A stretch of 64,000 nt of DNA from JBEVJK01 sp963791325. GTDB lineage: Bacteria; Pseudomonadota; Alphaproteobacteria; Rhizobiales; Rhizobiaceae. The position numbers and the translations under genes were made by a program. This document shows, piece after piece, positions 27,114 through 35,498 of this stretch. Within the stretch, counting starts at the first letter, position 1; every line of letters starts with the position of its first letter. Location: assembly GCA_963791325.1 (NCBI GenBank), contig CAWBRU010000018.1, positions 1-64,000 on the forward strand. The letters are read 5' to 3'. A model generated the notes under the pieces. That model worked only from the letters and a program-made list of their open reading frames with translations, was not told the DNA's origin and ran no database searches.

Positions 27114-28694
27114 TCAAAAATCCGTCGGGGCGCCGCCTTCGGCGCGGCGCTTGGCGACAAAGGCATCGAGCTCCTCGCGGATCGACGGGTCCATCGGCGG
27201 CTCTTCGTAGGTGGCCAGCCGCTCCTTCCAGATCCGGTTGGCGCGCTCGATCGCAGTCGGGCTGCCCGCCTCGCTCCAGGTCTCGTAGTTGCGCCAGTCG
27301 GACAGGATCGGCGCATAGAAGGCCTGCTTGTAGCGGGACTGGGTGTGGCCGGTGCCGAAGAAATGACCGCCGGGGCCGACCTCGCGAATGGCGTCGACGG
27401 CGAGCGCATCGGCCGACAGGTCGAGCGGCGTCAGCAGCTCGGCCACCATCTGCAGCAGATCGATGTCGAGGATCGTCTTTTCGTACGAGCAGCGCAGCCC
27501 GCCTTCGAGCCAGCCGGCGCTGTGGAGGATGAAGTTGCCGCCGCCCTGGATCGCGCCCCACAGCGAAAATACGCTCTCATAGGCCGCCTGGGCGTCGACG
27601 GTGTTGGCGGCGCAGACATTGGAGGTGCGGTAGGGGATCTTGTAGCGCCGCGCCAGCTGTCCGCCGACCAGCTGCGCCTTCATGTATTCCGGCGTGCCGA
27701 ACGCCGGCGCGCCGGACTTCATGTCGACATTGGAGGTGAAGCCGCCATAGCCGACCGGCGCGCCTTTCTTCACCATCTGCGTGAACGCCAGCCCGGCCAG
27801 CGCTTCGGCGTTCTGCTGGACGAGCGCACCGGCTATCGTCACCGGCGCCATCGCGCCGGAGAGCGTGAACGGGGTGACGATCACCACCTGGCCCATCGAC
27901 GACATCTGGATGATGCCTTCGAGCATCGGCACATCCAGCTTGAGCGGCGAATTGGTGTTGATGATCGTGTAGACCGATGGCTCGGCCGCCAGCTGCTCGC
28001 GCGAGACGCCGCGGGCAATGCGGGTGATCTCGATGCCGTCGACGTTGCGCTCGCGCCCGAGCGAATAGATGTGGAACGCCTTGTCGGTCAGCGTCGCCAG
28101 GTCGCGGATGCACTCCAGATGGCGCACCGAGGGATGGATGTCGACCGGCTCGACCGGATAGCCTCCGGTCATGTTCAAGATGTTGTGCATCTGCGCCAGG
28201 CGCACGAAATTGCGGAAGTCGACTTGGTTGCCGGGCCGCCGGCCGCGGTCGATGTCGGAGCTGTTCGGCGCCGACCCCATTTGCGCAAAGATCAGGTTGT
28301 TGCCGCCGAAGCGCACGTTGTGGGCAGGGTTGCGCGCATGGAGGGTGAACTCCGGCGGCGCATGCGCGATCAGCTCGAGGATGGCATCGCTGTCGAAACG
28401 GACGCGCTCGCCGCCCTCCTGGACGTCGGCCCCCTGGGCCTTCATCAGCCGCCGCGCCTCGGGGTGAAGCACGTCGACGCCGATCTCGCGCAACACCCGC
28501 AAGGATGCCAGATGGATGGCCTCCACCTCATCCTCGGAGATCAGCCGCGTCGGTTCGAACGGGATCTTGAGCTGCCGGAACGGCGGCTGTTCGAAGGCCG
28601 CGGCGCCGGCGGCACGCTTACCGGCACGGCCGCCGCGCCGCGAGCGCTCGGCGGGCCCCGTCGGCTCGACGGGCTCGGTTGCAACGGTCATCAA
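27114..28694 (-). CDS. mttB: MttB-family methyltransferase, non-pyrrolysine
   Basis: The 526-residue protein belongs to the trimethylamine:corrinoid methyltransferase superfamily. Recognisable blocks are ISEDEVEAIHLASLRVLREI, GNNLIFAQMGSAPNSSDIDR, LEGIIQMSSMGQVVIVTPFT and VGPGGHFFGTGHT. The frame is uninterrupted, so it has no in-frame amber for pyrrolysine and belongs with homologues that demethylate quaternary amines such as glycine betaine, proline betaine or carnitine. Such enzymes normally pass the methyl group to a small corrinoid protein, but none is encoded nearby. GAGGG lies 6 bases before the ATG at 28694. It heads the operon with the FAD/GcvT enzyme and dddP and is divergent from the aminotransferase. 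Confidence 0.85.
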   Translation of the reverse strand: MMTVATEPVEPTGPAERSRRGGRAGKRAAGAAAFEQPPFRQLKIPFEPTRLISEDEVEAIHLASLRVLREIGVDVLHPEARRLMKAQGADVQEGGERVRFDSDAILELIAHAPPEFTLHARNPAHNVRFGGNNLIFAQMGSAPNSSDIDRGRRPGNQVDFRNFVRLAQMHNILNMTGGYPVEPVDIHPSVRHLECIRDLATLTDKAFHIYSLGRERNVDGIEITRIARGVSREQLAAEPSVYTIINTNSPLKLDVPMLEGIIQMSSMGQVVIVTPFTLSGAMAPVTIAGALVQQNAEALAGLAFTQMVKKGAPVGYGGFTSNVDMKSGAPAFGTPEYMKAQLVGGQLARRYKIPYRTSNVCAANTVDAQAAYESVFSLWGAIQGGGNFILHSAGWLEGGLRCSYEKTILDIDLLQMVAELLTPLDLSADALAVDAIREVGPGGHFFGTGHTQSRYKQAFYAPILSDWRNYETWSEAGSPTAIERANRIWKERLATYEEPPMDPSIREELDAFVAKRRAEGGAPTDF

Positions 28695-29059
28695 ATCCCT
28701 CGTGTCGACGACGCATTCGCCGCATAATGGCCCGCGGCCTCACCCGGCAGTGCGGAAGCGACGACCCGTTGCGCGAGGGAAGCGACATCGCTGAGACGGC
28801 ATTCGATCGGGCCGAGAGAGCCGCCGCCCGCAATTGCCGGTTGCACTTGCTGAGGACGCCACTTTTCGGCTAGTCTCGGCAGATGGCGAAGTCCACCGCT
28901 CACCAGCCGTCCAATGCGCCGACCCCGTCGCGCCGGACCCGCCGCGCCGAGCTTCTCCGGCTCTGTGCCCGCATCGGCTATTCGCCGCCCCAGGACTGAC
29001 GCCGACCGATCGGCTGTCGGCCGGTCCGGACAAGCCGCGCGACCAGCTGGGGAACCGTC
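28695..29059. promoter_or_regulatory. Divergent promoter region, mttB-like operon and aminotransferase
   Basis: The 365-base region must hold the promoters of both transcripts. No convincing -35/-10 pair or strong inverted repeat was found; the stretch is GC-rich. A small plus-strand frame lies inside it (28883-28999). Confidence 0.5.
28883..28999 (+). CDS. Possible 38-residue leader peptide or small protein
   Basis: The frame MAKSTAHQPSNAPTPSRRTR continues RAELLRLCARIGYSPPQD and stops 60 bases before the aminotransferase start. The basic/helical composition is plausible for a small protein, but no ribosome binding site precedes the ATG and the family is unknown. Confidence 0.2.
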   Translation: MAKSTAHQPSNAPTPSRRTRRAELLRLCARIGYSPPQD

Positions 29060-30445
29060 ATGAGCTATCAGAACTATTCGTCCAAGCAGCTGCAGGCGAT
29101 CGACGCCGCACATCACCTGCATCCGTTTACCGATCACAAGGACCTGCGCGGCGCCGGATCGCGCATCATCAGCCGCGGCGAGGGGCCGTTCGTCTATGAC
29201 ACCGACGGCAACGCCATCCTCGACGGCATGGCCGGGCTGTGGTGCGTCAATATCGGCTATGGCCGCGCCGAGCTCGCCGAGGCGGCCTACCGGCAGATGC
29301 GGGAGCTGCCCTACTACAACTCCTTCTTCCGCTGCGCCACACCGCCGGCGGTGCTGTTGGCTCAGCGGATCGCCGAGCTCGCGCCGGCATCGCTCAACCA
29401 GGTGTTTTTCGGCTCGTCCGGGTCTGAGGCCAACGACACGGCGGTCCGGCTCGTGCGCCACTATTGGGCACTCGAGGGGCGGCCCGAGAAGAATCGCATC
29501 ATCTCCCGCGAGATGGCCTACCACGGCTCGACCATTGCCGGGGCATCGCTTGGCGGGATGCCGACGATGCATGGCCAGCTGCACGGCGCGGTGCCCAACA
29601 TCGTCCACGTGATGATGCCCTATGCCTTCGAACTGGCGGCACCGGGCGAAAGCGACCATGAATTCGGGCTGCGCGCCGCCCGCGCCGTGGAGACGGCGAT
29701 CCTCGAGGCCGGACCGGAAACGGTCGCGGCGTTCATCGGCGAGCCGGTGCAGGGCGCCGGCGGCGTCAAGATTCCGCCGGCGAGCTACTGGCCGGAGGTG
29801 CAGCGCATCTGCCGGCAATATGACGTTCTGCTGATGCTCGACGAAGTCATCACCGGTTACGGCCGCACCGGGGCTTGGTTTGCCGCCCAGTCGCTCGGCA
29901 TCGAGCCGGACACGATCACCACCGCCAAGGCGCTGACCTCCGGCTATCAGCCGCTGTCGGCGCTGCTCGTCGGCGATCGCATCGCCGCGACGCTGATCGA
30001 GCGGGGCGGCGAGTTCTTCCACGGCTATACCTATTCGGGGCACCCCGTGTGCTGCGCCGTGGCGCTGGAAAATCTCGCCATCATCGCCCGCGACGGCCTG
30101 ATCGAGCGGGTCCGTGACGAGACCGGGCCGTATCTGGCGAAAGCGCTTGGCGAACGCGTCGCGCCGCACCCGTTGGTGGGCGAGACGCGCGCCTTCGGTT
30201 TCCTCGCCGCCATCGAGATCGTCCGCGACAAGCAAAGCCGCGCGCGCTTTGCCGAGCCGGGGGTGGCGGGCGGGCTGGTCCGCGACCACGCTTTGGCCGG
30301 CGGGCTGATGATGCGGGCGAGCGGCGATACCATGATCCTGTCGCCGCCCCTGATCTGGACCACCGACACCATCGATCTGTGCATCGACCGGATTTTGCGC
30401 GCGCTCGATCTGGCCGAACGCGATCTCGGCGCCAGATTTGGCTGA
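29060..30445 (+). CDS. Class III (omega) aminotransferase, SpuC-like
   Basis: The 461-residue PLP enzyme has HHLHPFTDHKDLRGAGSRII at its start, LDGMAGLWCVNIGYGRAELA, SSGSEANDTAVRLVRHYW, the cofactor Asp in LMLDEVITGYGRTG, and the PLP lysine in TTAKALTSGY. The sequence is closest to putrescine/other-amine:pyruvate aminotransferases. Taurine- or beta-alanine-pyruvate aminotransferases are family alternatives. Its divergent position next to the mttB-like operon suggests it removes the amino group from a product or companion amine of that pathway. It would act in the cytoplasm. The small gene 29 bases downstream may be co-transcribed. Confidence 0.85.
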   Translation: MSYQNYSSKQLQAIDAAHHLHPFTDHKDLRGAGSRIISRGEGPFVYDTDGNAILDGMAGLWCVNIGYGRAELAEAAYRQMRELPYYNSFFRCATPPAVLLAQRIAELAPASLNQVFFGSSGSEANDTAVRLVRHYWALEGRPEKNRIISREMAYHGSTIAGASLGGMPTMHGQLHGAVPNIVHVMMPYAFELAAPGESDHEFGLRAARAVETAILEAGPETVAAFIGEPVQGAGGVKIPPASYWPEVQRICRQYDVLLMLDEVITGYGRTGAWFAAQSLGIEPDTITTAKALTSGYQPLSALLVGDRIAATLIERGGEFFHGYTYSGHPVCCAVALENLAIIARDGLIERVRDETGPYLAKALGERVAPHPLVGETRAFGFLAAIEIVRDKQSRARFAEPGVAGGLVRDHALAGGLMMRASGDTMILSPPLIWTTDTIDLCIDRILRALDLAERDLGARFG

Positions 30446-30474
30446 CGGGCGGCAGAGAGACGGGCAGAGAGACA

Positions 30475-30846
30475 ATGGCGAATGGAAGTCGCGCGCCGAC
30501 AGGCGCCGGGGAAGCTGCGTTCCTCATGGGCGGCCTGTCCTTGGCGCCGCTGGTGATCATGATGCGGCTGCCGCTGATGGCCGCCGAGGCGCAAAAAGGC
30601 CACGGCCGCGGGGTCGAGACGGCCCGGGCGGTGATGGAGAAATCGGCAGCGGTGGCGGAAGGGGCGGTCGCGGCGCAGCTGGCGCTCGCCCAGGCCTGCT
30701 GGGGCTTCTGGCCGGAGCTGATGTCGGGACGCGTGCCGTCGCTGTGGAGCGGGGCAGCGGCAAGACAGTCGGCTGAAGCCGCAATGCGGCCGGCCAGCCG
30801 GCGGGTGAAAGCGAATTTCAGGCGGCTGTCGAAGCGCAAGGCCTGA
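30475..30846 (+). CDS. Small hypothetical protein, phasin-like composition
   Basis: The 123-residue protein starts MANGSRAPTGAG and has one hydrophobic segment (FLMGGLSLAPLVIMMRLPLM, residues 16-35), an alanine-rich helical region, and a basic C-terminus (RRVKANFRRLSKRKA). The amphipathic, Ala-rich make-up recalls phasin-type granule proteins, but no signature confirms it. It starts 29 bases after the aminotransferase stop with AGAGAG before the ATG, so it may share that transcript. Confidence 0.5.
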   Translation: MANGSRAPTGAGEAAFLMGGLSLAPLVIMMRLPLMAAEAQKGHGRGVETARAVMEKSAAVAEGAVAAQLALAQACWGFWPELMSGRVPSLWSGAAARQSAEAAMRPASRRVKANFRRLSKRKA

Positions 30847-31058
30847 GGCGATCCCGGGCGAGGCGCAGACCGGCTCTCACTGCAGTTGTACGGGGCCTCG
30901 GAAGCCGGGCCGAGCCGCCGTCGAAGGAACGGCTCTCGGGGTGAGGTGACGCTCCGGTACGCAAGACCTGATCCGGAGCCGGCGATGGCTGTTGACCACC
31001 TCGGCAACCCTTCTACACGCACATCCTTACTGCTAGGTTAGCAAGTGCTTAAGCAATC

Positions 31059-31937
31059 CTAAACGCCGCGCAGCATCTCGATGATGCCGGAAAAATCGCG
31101 GGCAGCCCCGCCTTGGCCGTTGAACAGGGCGTAAAGCTGGGCGGCGGCGGCGCCCAGCGGCGTCACGGCTCCGGCGCTTTGAGCCGCTTCCTGCGCAAGC
31201 CTGAGATCCTTAAGCATCAAGGCGGCCGCAAATCCCGGCTGATAGGCGCGGTTGGCGGGCGAGGCCGGGACCGGTCCCGGCACCGGGCAATAGCTGGTCA
31301 GCGACCAGCATTGCCCTGACGACACCGAAGCGACGTCGAACAGCGCCTGGTGCGACAGGCCGAGCTTCTCGGCAAGCACGAATGCTTCGCCGACACCGAT
31401 CATCGAGATGCCCAGGATCATGTTGTTGCAGATCTTGGCCGCTTGCCCGGCGCCGTCGTCGCCGCAATGCACCACCCGCCCGGCCATCGGCTCGAGCAGG
31501 GGCTCAGCCCGGGCAAAGGCGTCGGCAGCGCCGCCGGCCATGAAGGTGAGGGTGCCGGCGGCAGCCCCGGCAGTGCCGCCCGAGACCGGCGCGTCGACCG
31601 ACCGCAACTGGCGCGCCGCAGCGATCCGGTGGGCTTGGCGGGCGGATGCCACGTCGATGGTCGAGCAATCGATGAACAGCGTGCCGGGTGCTGCGAGCGG
31701 GACGAGCTGGTCGTAGACGTTAAGCACGTGGGCGCCGGCGGGCAGCATGGTGATCACCGCCTCGGCCCCGGCAAGCGTCGCCGCCGCGTCGGCCGCGACC
31801 TCGATGCCGTGGGCGGCCGCCGTTTCGAGGTTCTGCGGCACGAGATCGAAGCCGTTCACCCGATGGCCGGCCTTGACCAGGTTGGCGGCCATCGGATTGC
31901 CCATATTGCCGAGGCCGATGAAGGCAAGGGTGGTCAT
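31059..31937 (-). CDS. mmsB: 3-hydroxyisobutyrate dehydrogenase
   Basis: The 292-residue NAD-dependent dehydrogenase starts TTLAFIGLGNMGNPMAANLV, the Rossmann signature GxGxMGxxMxxN of this family. It has DAPVSGGTAGAAAGTLTFMA, the conserved substrate loop, and KICNNMILGISMIGVGEAFV, carrying the catalytic lysine. It oxidises 3-hydroxyisobutyrate to methylmalonate semialdehyde in valine degradation. It lies 30 bases behind the acyl-CoA dehydrogenase on the same strand, as in typical valine operons. Activity on 3-hydroxypropionate, a product of acrylate, is possible for related enzymes but is inference here. Confidence 0.9.
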   Translation of the reverse strand: MTTLAFIGLGNMGNPMAANLVKAGHRVNGFDLVPQNLETAAAHGIEVAADAAATLAGAEAVITMLPAGAHVLNVYDQLVPLAAPGTLFIDCSTIDVASARQAHRIAAARQLRSVDAPVSGGTAGAAAGTLTFMAGGAADAFARAEPLLEPMAGRVVHCGDDGAGQAAKICNNMILGISMIGVGEAFVLAEKLGLSHQALFDVASVSSGQCWSLTSYCPVPGPVPASPANRAYQPGFAAALMLKDLRLAQEAAQSAGAVTPLGAAAAQLYALFNGQGGAARDFSGIIEMLRGV

Positions 31938-31967
31938 CGAAGGATCTCCACAGGTCGGGCGTCGCGT

Positions 31968-33143
31968 TCAGCGGCCAAGCAGATGGCGCGCGATGATGAC
32001 GCGCATGATCTCGTTGGTGCCTTCAAGGATCTGATGAACCCTGAGATCGCGAACCAGCTTCTCGACCCCGTAATCGTGCAGGTAGCCGTAGCCGCCGTGG
32101 ATCTGCAGCGCGCCGTCGGCAACGGCAAAGCCGGTGTCGGTGACCAGCCGCTTGGCCATCGCCGACCACTTGCCGGCATCCGGCGCGCGTCGGTCGAGCT
32201 TGGCCGCGGCGGCATAGAGCAGCAGCCGCGCCGCCTCGAGTTCGGTCGCCATGTCGGCCAGCTTGAACTGCAGCGCCTGGAAGCGATCGAGTGTCTGGCC
32301 GAAGGCCTTGCGCTCGCCGGCATAAGCCAATGCCTTGTCGAAGGCTGCCTGCGCCCCGCCGAGCGAACAGGCGGCGATGTTGAGGCGGCCGCCGTCGAGG
32401 CCGGCCATGGCAATGCGGAAGCCCTGGCCCTCGCCGGTCAACAGGTTGTCGGCCGGCACCTTGCAATTGTCGAAGATCACCTGCCGGGTCGGCTGCATGT
32501 TCCAGCCCATCTTTGCCTCGAGCGGGCCGAACGACAATCCGGGCGCATCCTTGGGCACGACCAGCGCGGAGATGCCGCGCGGGCCGTCCTCGCCGGTCCG
32601 CACCATGGCGACGTAGAGGTCGCTCGCGCCGGCGCCGGAAATGAACTGCTTGGTGCCGTTGAGGACATAATCGCCGCCATTGCCGCCGGTCGCGACCGCC
32701 CGCGTCTTCAGCGCCGCGGCATCCGAACCGGAGCCCGGCTCGGTCAGGCAATAGCTCGCCAGCCACTCCATGGCGGTGAGCTTCGGCAGCAGCCGCTGCC
32801 GCTGCTCGTCGCTGCCGAACGAATCGACCATCCAGGCGGCCATGTTGTGGATCGAGATGAAGGCGGCAAAGGCCGGGCAGGCCGCCGCCAGCGCCTCGAA
32901 GATCAGCACCGCATCCAGCCGTCCCAGTCCGGAGCCGCCGACATCATCGCGGACATAGATCCCGCCGAAGCCGAGCGGGCCGGTCGCCCGGATCACCTCG
33001 GCCGGGAAATGCGCCTCCCTGTCCCATGCGAGCGCATGGGGCGCTATCTGATCGGCGGCGAAGGCGCGGGCCATGTCCTGGATCGCACGCTGCTCCTCGG
33101 TGAGCTCGAACTGGCCGATGGCTGCATCGACGGCGGCGTCCAT
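31968..33143 (-). CDS. Acyl-CoA dehydrogenase, isobutyryl-CoA type
   Basis: The 391-residue flavoprotein shows FELTEEQRAIQDMARAFAAD, YCLTEPGSGSDAAALKTRA (flavin/substrate region), and the C-terminal QIHGGYGYLHDYGVEKLVRD followed by HQILEGTNEIMRVIIARHLL. Its nearest functional neighbours are isobutyryl-CoA dehydrogenases, because it pairs with mmsB. It would oxidise a branched short-chain acyl-CoA with electrons passed to ETF. The start of the operon is here; the divergent cupin lyase gene begins 103 bases away. Confidence 0.9.
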   Translation of the reverse strand: MDAAVDAAIGQFELTEEQRAIQDMARAFAADQIAPHALAWDREAHFPAEVIRATGPLGFGGIYVRDDVGGSGLGRLDAVLIFEALAAACPAFAAFISIHNMAAWMVDSFGSDEQRQRLLPKLTAMEWLASYCLTEPGSGSDAAALKTRAVATGGNGGDYVLNGTKQFISGAGASDLYVAMVRTGEDGPRGISALVVPKDAPGLSFGPLEAKMGWNMQPTRQVIFDNCKVPADNLLTGEGQGFRIAMAGLDGGRLNIAACSLGGAQAAFDKALAYAGERKAFGQTLDRFQALQFKLADMATELEAARLLLYAAAAKLDRRAPDAGKWSAMAKRLVTDTGFAVADGALQIHGGYGYLHDYGVEKLVRDLRVHQILEGTNEIMRVIIARHLLGR

Positions 33144-33245
33144 GGCGTTCTCCCTGATGCGTCTTGGCTAAAGGCGCGCTCCAATCTAGACCAATGCTTG
33201 CGCCGCGCAAACCGAGCGCCGGAAGCCGAGCGAGCCAGCCCGCCG

Positions 33246-33857
33246 ATGCCCGATCCAGCCGATCTCCTCTCAGCCATCGGGCTCTACCTCGAGCGCCGCG
33301 GCAACGACATTCCGGCGCGCTTCCTCGACGGGCTTTGCCGGCCCATGCCGCGCCGGACGCTGTCGCCGCGGCCGCTGCCCTGCCTGGCCTTCCTGCCGGC
33401 CGCTGTCGCTGCGGCCGCAGGGGCGCACCAGCCACTGGCCGCCTGCCTCGCTGCCGCGGCCGGGCATTTGGCCTGGGGCCAGACCTATACGGCGGCCGAT
33501 TTCGGCGCGGCGTTCCTGGACGGCTACGGCTGGGTCGAGCTTTGCGGCAGCCGCGGCCACTTCGCCAACGACAGCATCGCTGCCGGATTTCTGCTGCTCG
33601 GGCCGCGGCTCACCTACCCCGACCATCATCACGTCGCCGAAGAGATCTACGTGCCGCTGACCTCGGGCACCGCCTGGCGGATGGGTGACACGCCGTACGC
33701 CGACCGTGCGGCGGGGACGGTCATCCACCATCGCTCGGAGGTGAGCCACGCGATGCGCACCGGCGACGTTCCGCTTCTGGCGCTCTATGTGTGGCGCGGC
33801 GGGTCGCTCGATCAGCGTTCCGAAATCGGCACGACGGCAACGCAGAGGAACGGGTGA
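33246..33857 (+). CDS. Cupin-type DMSP lyase family protein
   Basis: The 203-residue protein has a helical N-terminal half and a C-terminal cupin barrel with the DMSP-lyase signature: VELCGSRGHFANDSIAAGF, then LTYPDHHHVAEEIYVPLTSG, then GTVIHHRSEVSHAMRTGD. The presumed metal ligands are the His127-129 cluster, Glu133 and Tyr135, and His168. Family members of the DddL/DddQ type cleave dimethylsulfoniopropionate into DMS and acrylate. DddP in the same region is an unrelated enzyme for the same reaction, which strengthens the assignment. The subfamily cannot be fixed. Its TGA overlaps the ATG of cobQ by one base, so the two are translationally coupled. Confidence 0.75.
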   Translation: MPDPADLLSAIGLYLERRGNDIPARFLDGLCRPMPRRTLSPRPLPCLAFLPAAVAAAAGAHQPLAACLAAAAGHLAWGQTYTAADFGAAFLDGYGWVELCGSRGHFANDSIAAGFLLLGPRLTYPDHHHVAEEIYVPLTSGTAWRMGDTPYADRAAGTVIHHRSEVSHAMRTGDVPLLALYVWRGGSLDQRSEIGTTATQRNG

Positions 33858-35323
33858 TGGCGCGGGCGATGATGCTGCAGGGCACCGGCTCCGATGTCGG
33901 CAAGACCGTGCTCGTCGCGGGGCTGTGCCGGCTGGCGCGGCGCCGCGGCCTCGACGTGCGCCCGTTCAAGCCGCAAAACATGTCCAACAACGCCGCCGTC
34001 GCCGACATCGTCGGGGGAGGGTCAGGTGAGATCGGTCGCGCCCAGTGGCTCCAGGCGCTCGCCTGCGGCGTGCCGGCCACGGTCGACATGAACCCGGTGC
34101 TGCTCAAGCCGCAGAGCGAGATCGGCGCCCAGCTGATCGTTCACGGCAAGGTCTTTGGTGAGGCCAAAGCGCGCGACTACCAGGCGCTGAAGCCCAGGCT
34201 GGCCGAGGCCGTCATGCAGTCCTGGGCGCGGCTTGGCGCGGACGCCGAGCTGATCGTGGTCGAAGGCGCCGGCTCTCCGGCAGAGATCAATCTGCGCGCC
34301 CGCGACATCGCCAATATGGGCTTCGCGACGCGCGCCGACGTGCCCGTCGTGCTGGTCGGCGATATCGACCGCGGCGGCGTCATCGCCTCGCTCGCCGGCA
34401 CGCATCTGGTCCTGGCCGAGCCGGACCGACGGATGATCGTCGGCTATCTGATCAACAAGTTTCGCGGCGACGTCAGCCTGTTCGACGACGGCGTCGAGGC
34501 GGTCGGCCGCTTCACCGGCTGGCCCTGCCTCGGCATCGTCCCCTGGCTCACCGCCGCGGCCAAGCTGCCGGCCGAAGATTCGGTGGTGCTGGGCCGCCTT
34601 GCCGGGGCGAGGGGCGGGCCGTTCAAGATCGCCGTGCCGATGCTGCCGCGCATCGCCAATTTCGATGACCTCGACCCGCTGCGGGCCGAACCGGGGGTCG
34701 ACGTCGTGTTCGTGCCGGCGGGCGAGCGGCTGCCGGCCGATGCCGGGCTGATCGTGCTGCCGGGGTCGAAGTCGACGATCGCCGATCTCGATTTCATGCG
34801 CCGCCAGGGGTGGGACCGCGACCTCAAGCGCCACCGCCAGCGCGGCGGCCACGTCGTCGGTCTGTGCGGGGGCTACCAGATGCTCGGCCGGCTGGTCACC
34901 GATCCGCACGGCATCGAGGGCCTGGAGCGCAGCACCGAAGGCCTCGGCCTGCTCGACGTGGTGACGGCAATGGAGCCGGAGAAGATCGTCCGCAACAGCC
35001 GCGCACACTCGCTCGTCTACGACACGCCGCTCTCCGGCTACGAGATCCATCTCGGCCGCACCAACGGCCCCGATTGTGAGCGCGCCCCGGTGCTGCTCGG
35101 CGGCCATCCGGACGGCGCGGCCTCGCCGGACGGCAAGGTGTTCGGCACCTATCTGCACGGGCTGTTCGCCGCCGACGAGTTCCGCGCGCGCTTCCTGGAG
35201 AGCCTCGGCGTGAGCAGCGCCGCGGCCGGCTATCTGCAGGCCGTCGAGACCGCCCTCGACGAGGTCGCGGAAGCGCTGGAGCGGCATGTCGACTGCGACC
35301 GGCTGCTGGCCTTGGCGCGTTAG
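33857..35323 (+). CDS. cobQ: Cobyric acid synthase
   Basis: The 488-residue glutamine-dependent amidotransferase adds amide groups to the corrin ring in cobalamin biosynthesis. The N-terminal ATP-binding domain begins MLQGTGSDVGKTVLVAGLCR and includes PFKPQNMSNNAAV. The C-terminal glutaminase has VVGLCGGYQMLGRL with the nucleophilic Cys, and FGTYLHGLF with the His. It is full length. It starts inside the stop codon of the cupin lyase gene (TGATG), an unusual operon partner. The product matters locally, because the MttB-like protein belongs to a corrinoid-dependent family. Confidence 0.95.
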   Translation: MARAMMLQGTGSDVGKTVLVAGLCRLARRRGLDVRPFKPQNMSNNAAVADIVGGGSGEIGRAQWLQALACGVPATVDMNPVLLKPQSEIGAQLIVHGKVFGEAKARDYQALKPRLAEAVMQSWARLGADAELIVVEGAGSPAEINLRARDIANMGFATRADVPVVLVGDIDRGGVIASLAGTHLVLAEPDRRMIVGYLINKFRGDVSLFDDGVEAVGRFTGWPCLGIVPWLTAAAKLPAEDSVVLGRLAGARGGPFKIAVPMLPRIANFDDLDPLRAEPGVDVVFVPAGERLPADAGLIVLPGSKSTIADLDFMRRQGWDRDLKRHRQRGGHVVGLCGGYQMLGRLVTDPHGIEGLERSTEGLGLLDVVTAMEPEKIVRNSRAHSLVYDTPLSGYEIHLGRTNGPDCERAPVLLGGHPDGAASPDGKVFGTYLHGLFAADEFRARFLESLGVSSAAAGYLQAVETALDEVAEALERHVDCDRLLALAR

Positions 35324-35425
35324 GCCCTGCCGCAGCAATCAACGGGATGACGGCCTGGCCAGCGATACGCTAGGGTCGATCATCGGGTTTTCGGATCGGC
35401 GCCCCCTCTAAGCCTTTGTTTTCCC

Positions 35426-35473
35426 GCAATTCCGGACGGAAAATCGTTGCCACTTTTCCTGGAATTGCTCTAG
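35426..35473. repeat. Palindromic interspersed repeat, copy 1
   Basis: The element runs GCAATTCCGGACGG ... CTTTTCCTGGAATTGC and can fold with the AATTCC / GGAATT ends paired. It closely resembles a palindromic element scattered through Bradyrhizobium-type genomes. A second copy in the same orientation lies on the other side of terB. Confidence 0.75.
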
Positions 35474-35498
35474 GCTCGGCGCCGCGCGCGCGAAGGGG

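Noticed and set aside
27114..28694. Pyrrolysine-containing trimethylamine methyltransferase
   Set aside because: The frame is full length without an in-frame TAG.
25554..28727. A 1057-codon plus-strand frame opposite the dehydrogenase and mttB-like genes
   Set aside because: The opposite strand encodes two proteins with clear motifs; this frame has none and is a shadow.
31350..33245. A long plus-strand frame running into the cupin lyase gene
   Set aside because: It covers mmsB and the acyl-CoA dehydrogenase in antisense; only the part from 33246 has lyase motifs, so the start was set there.
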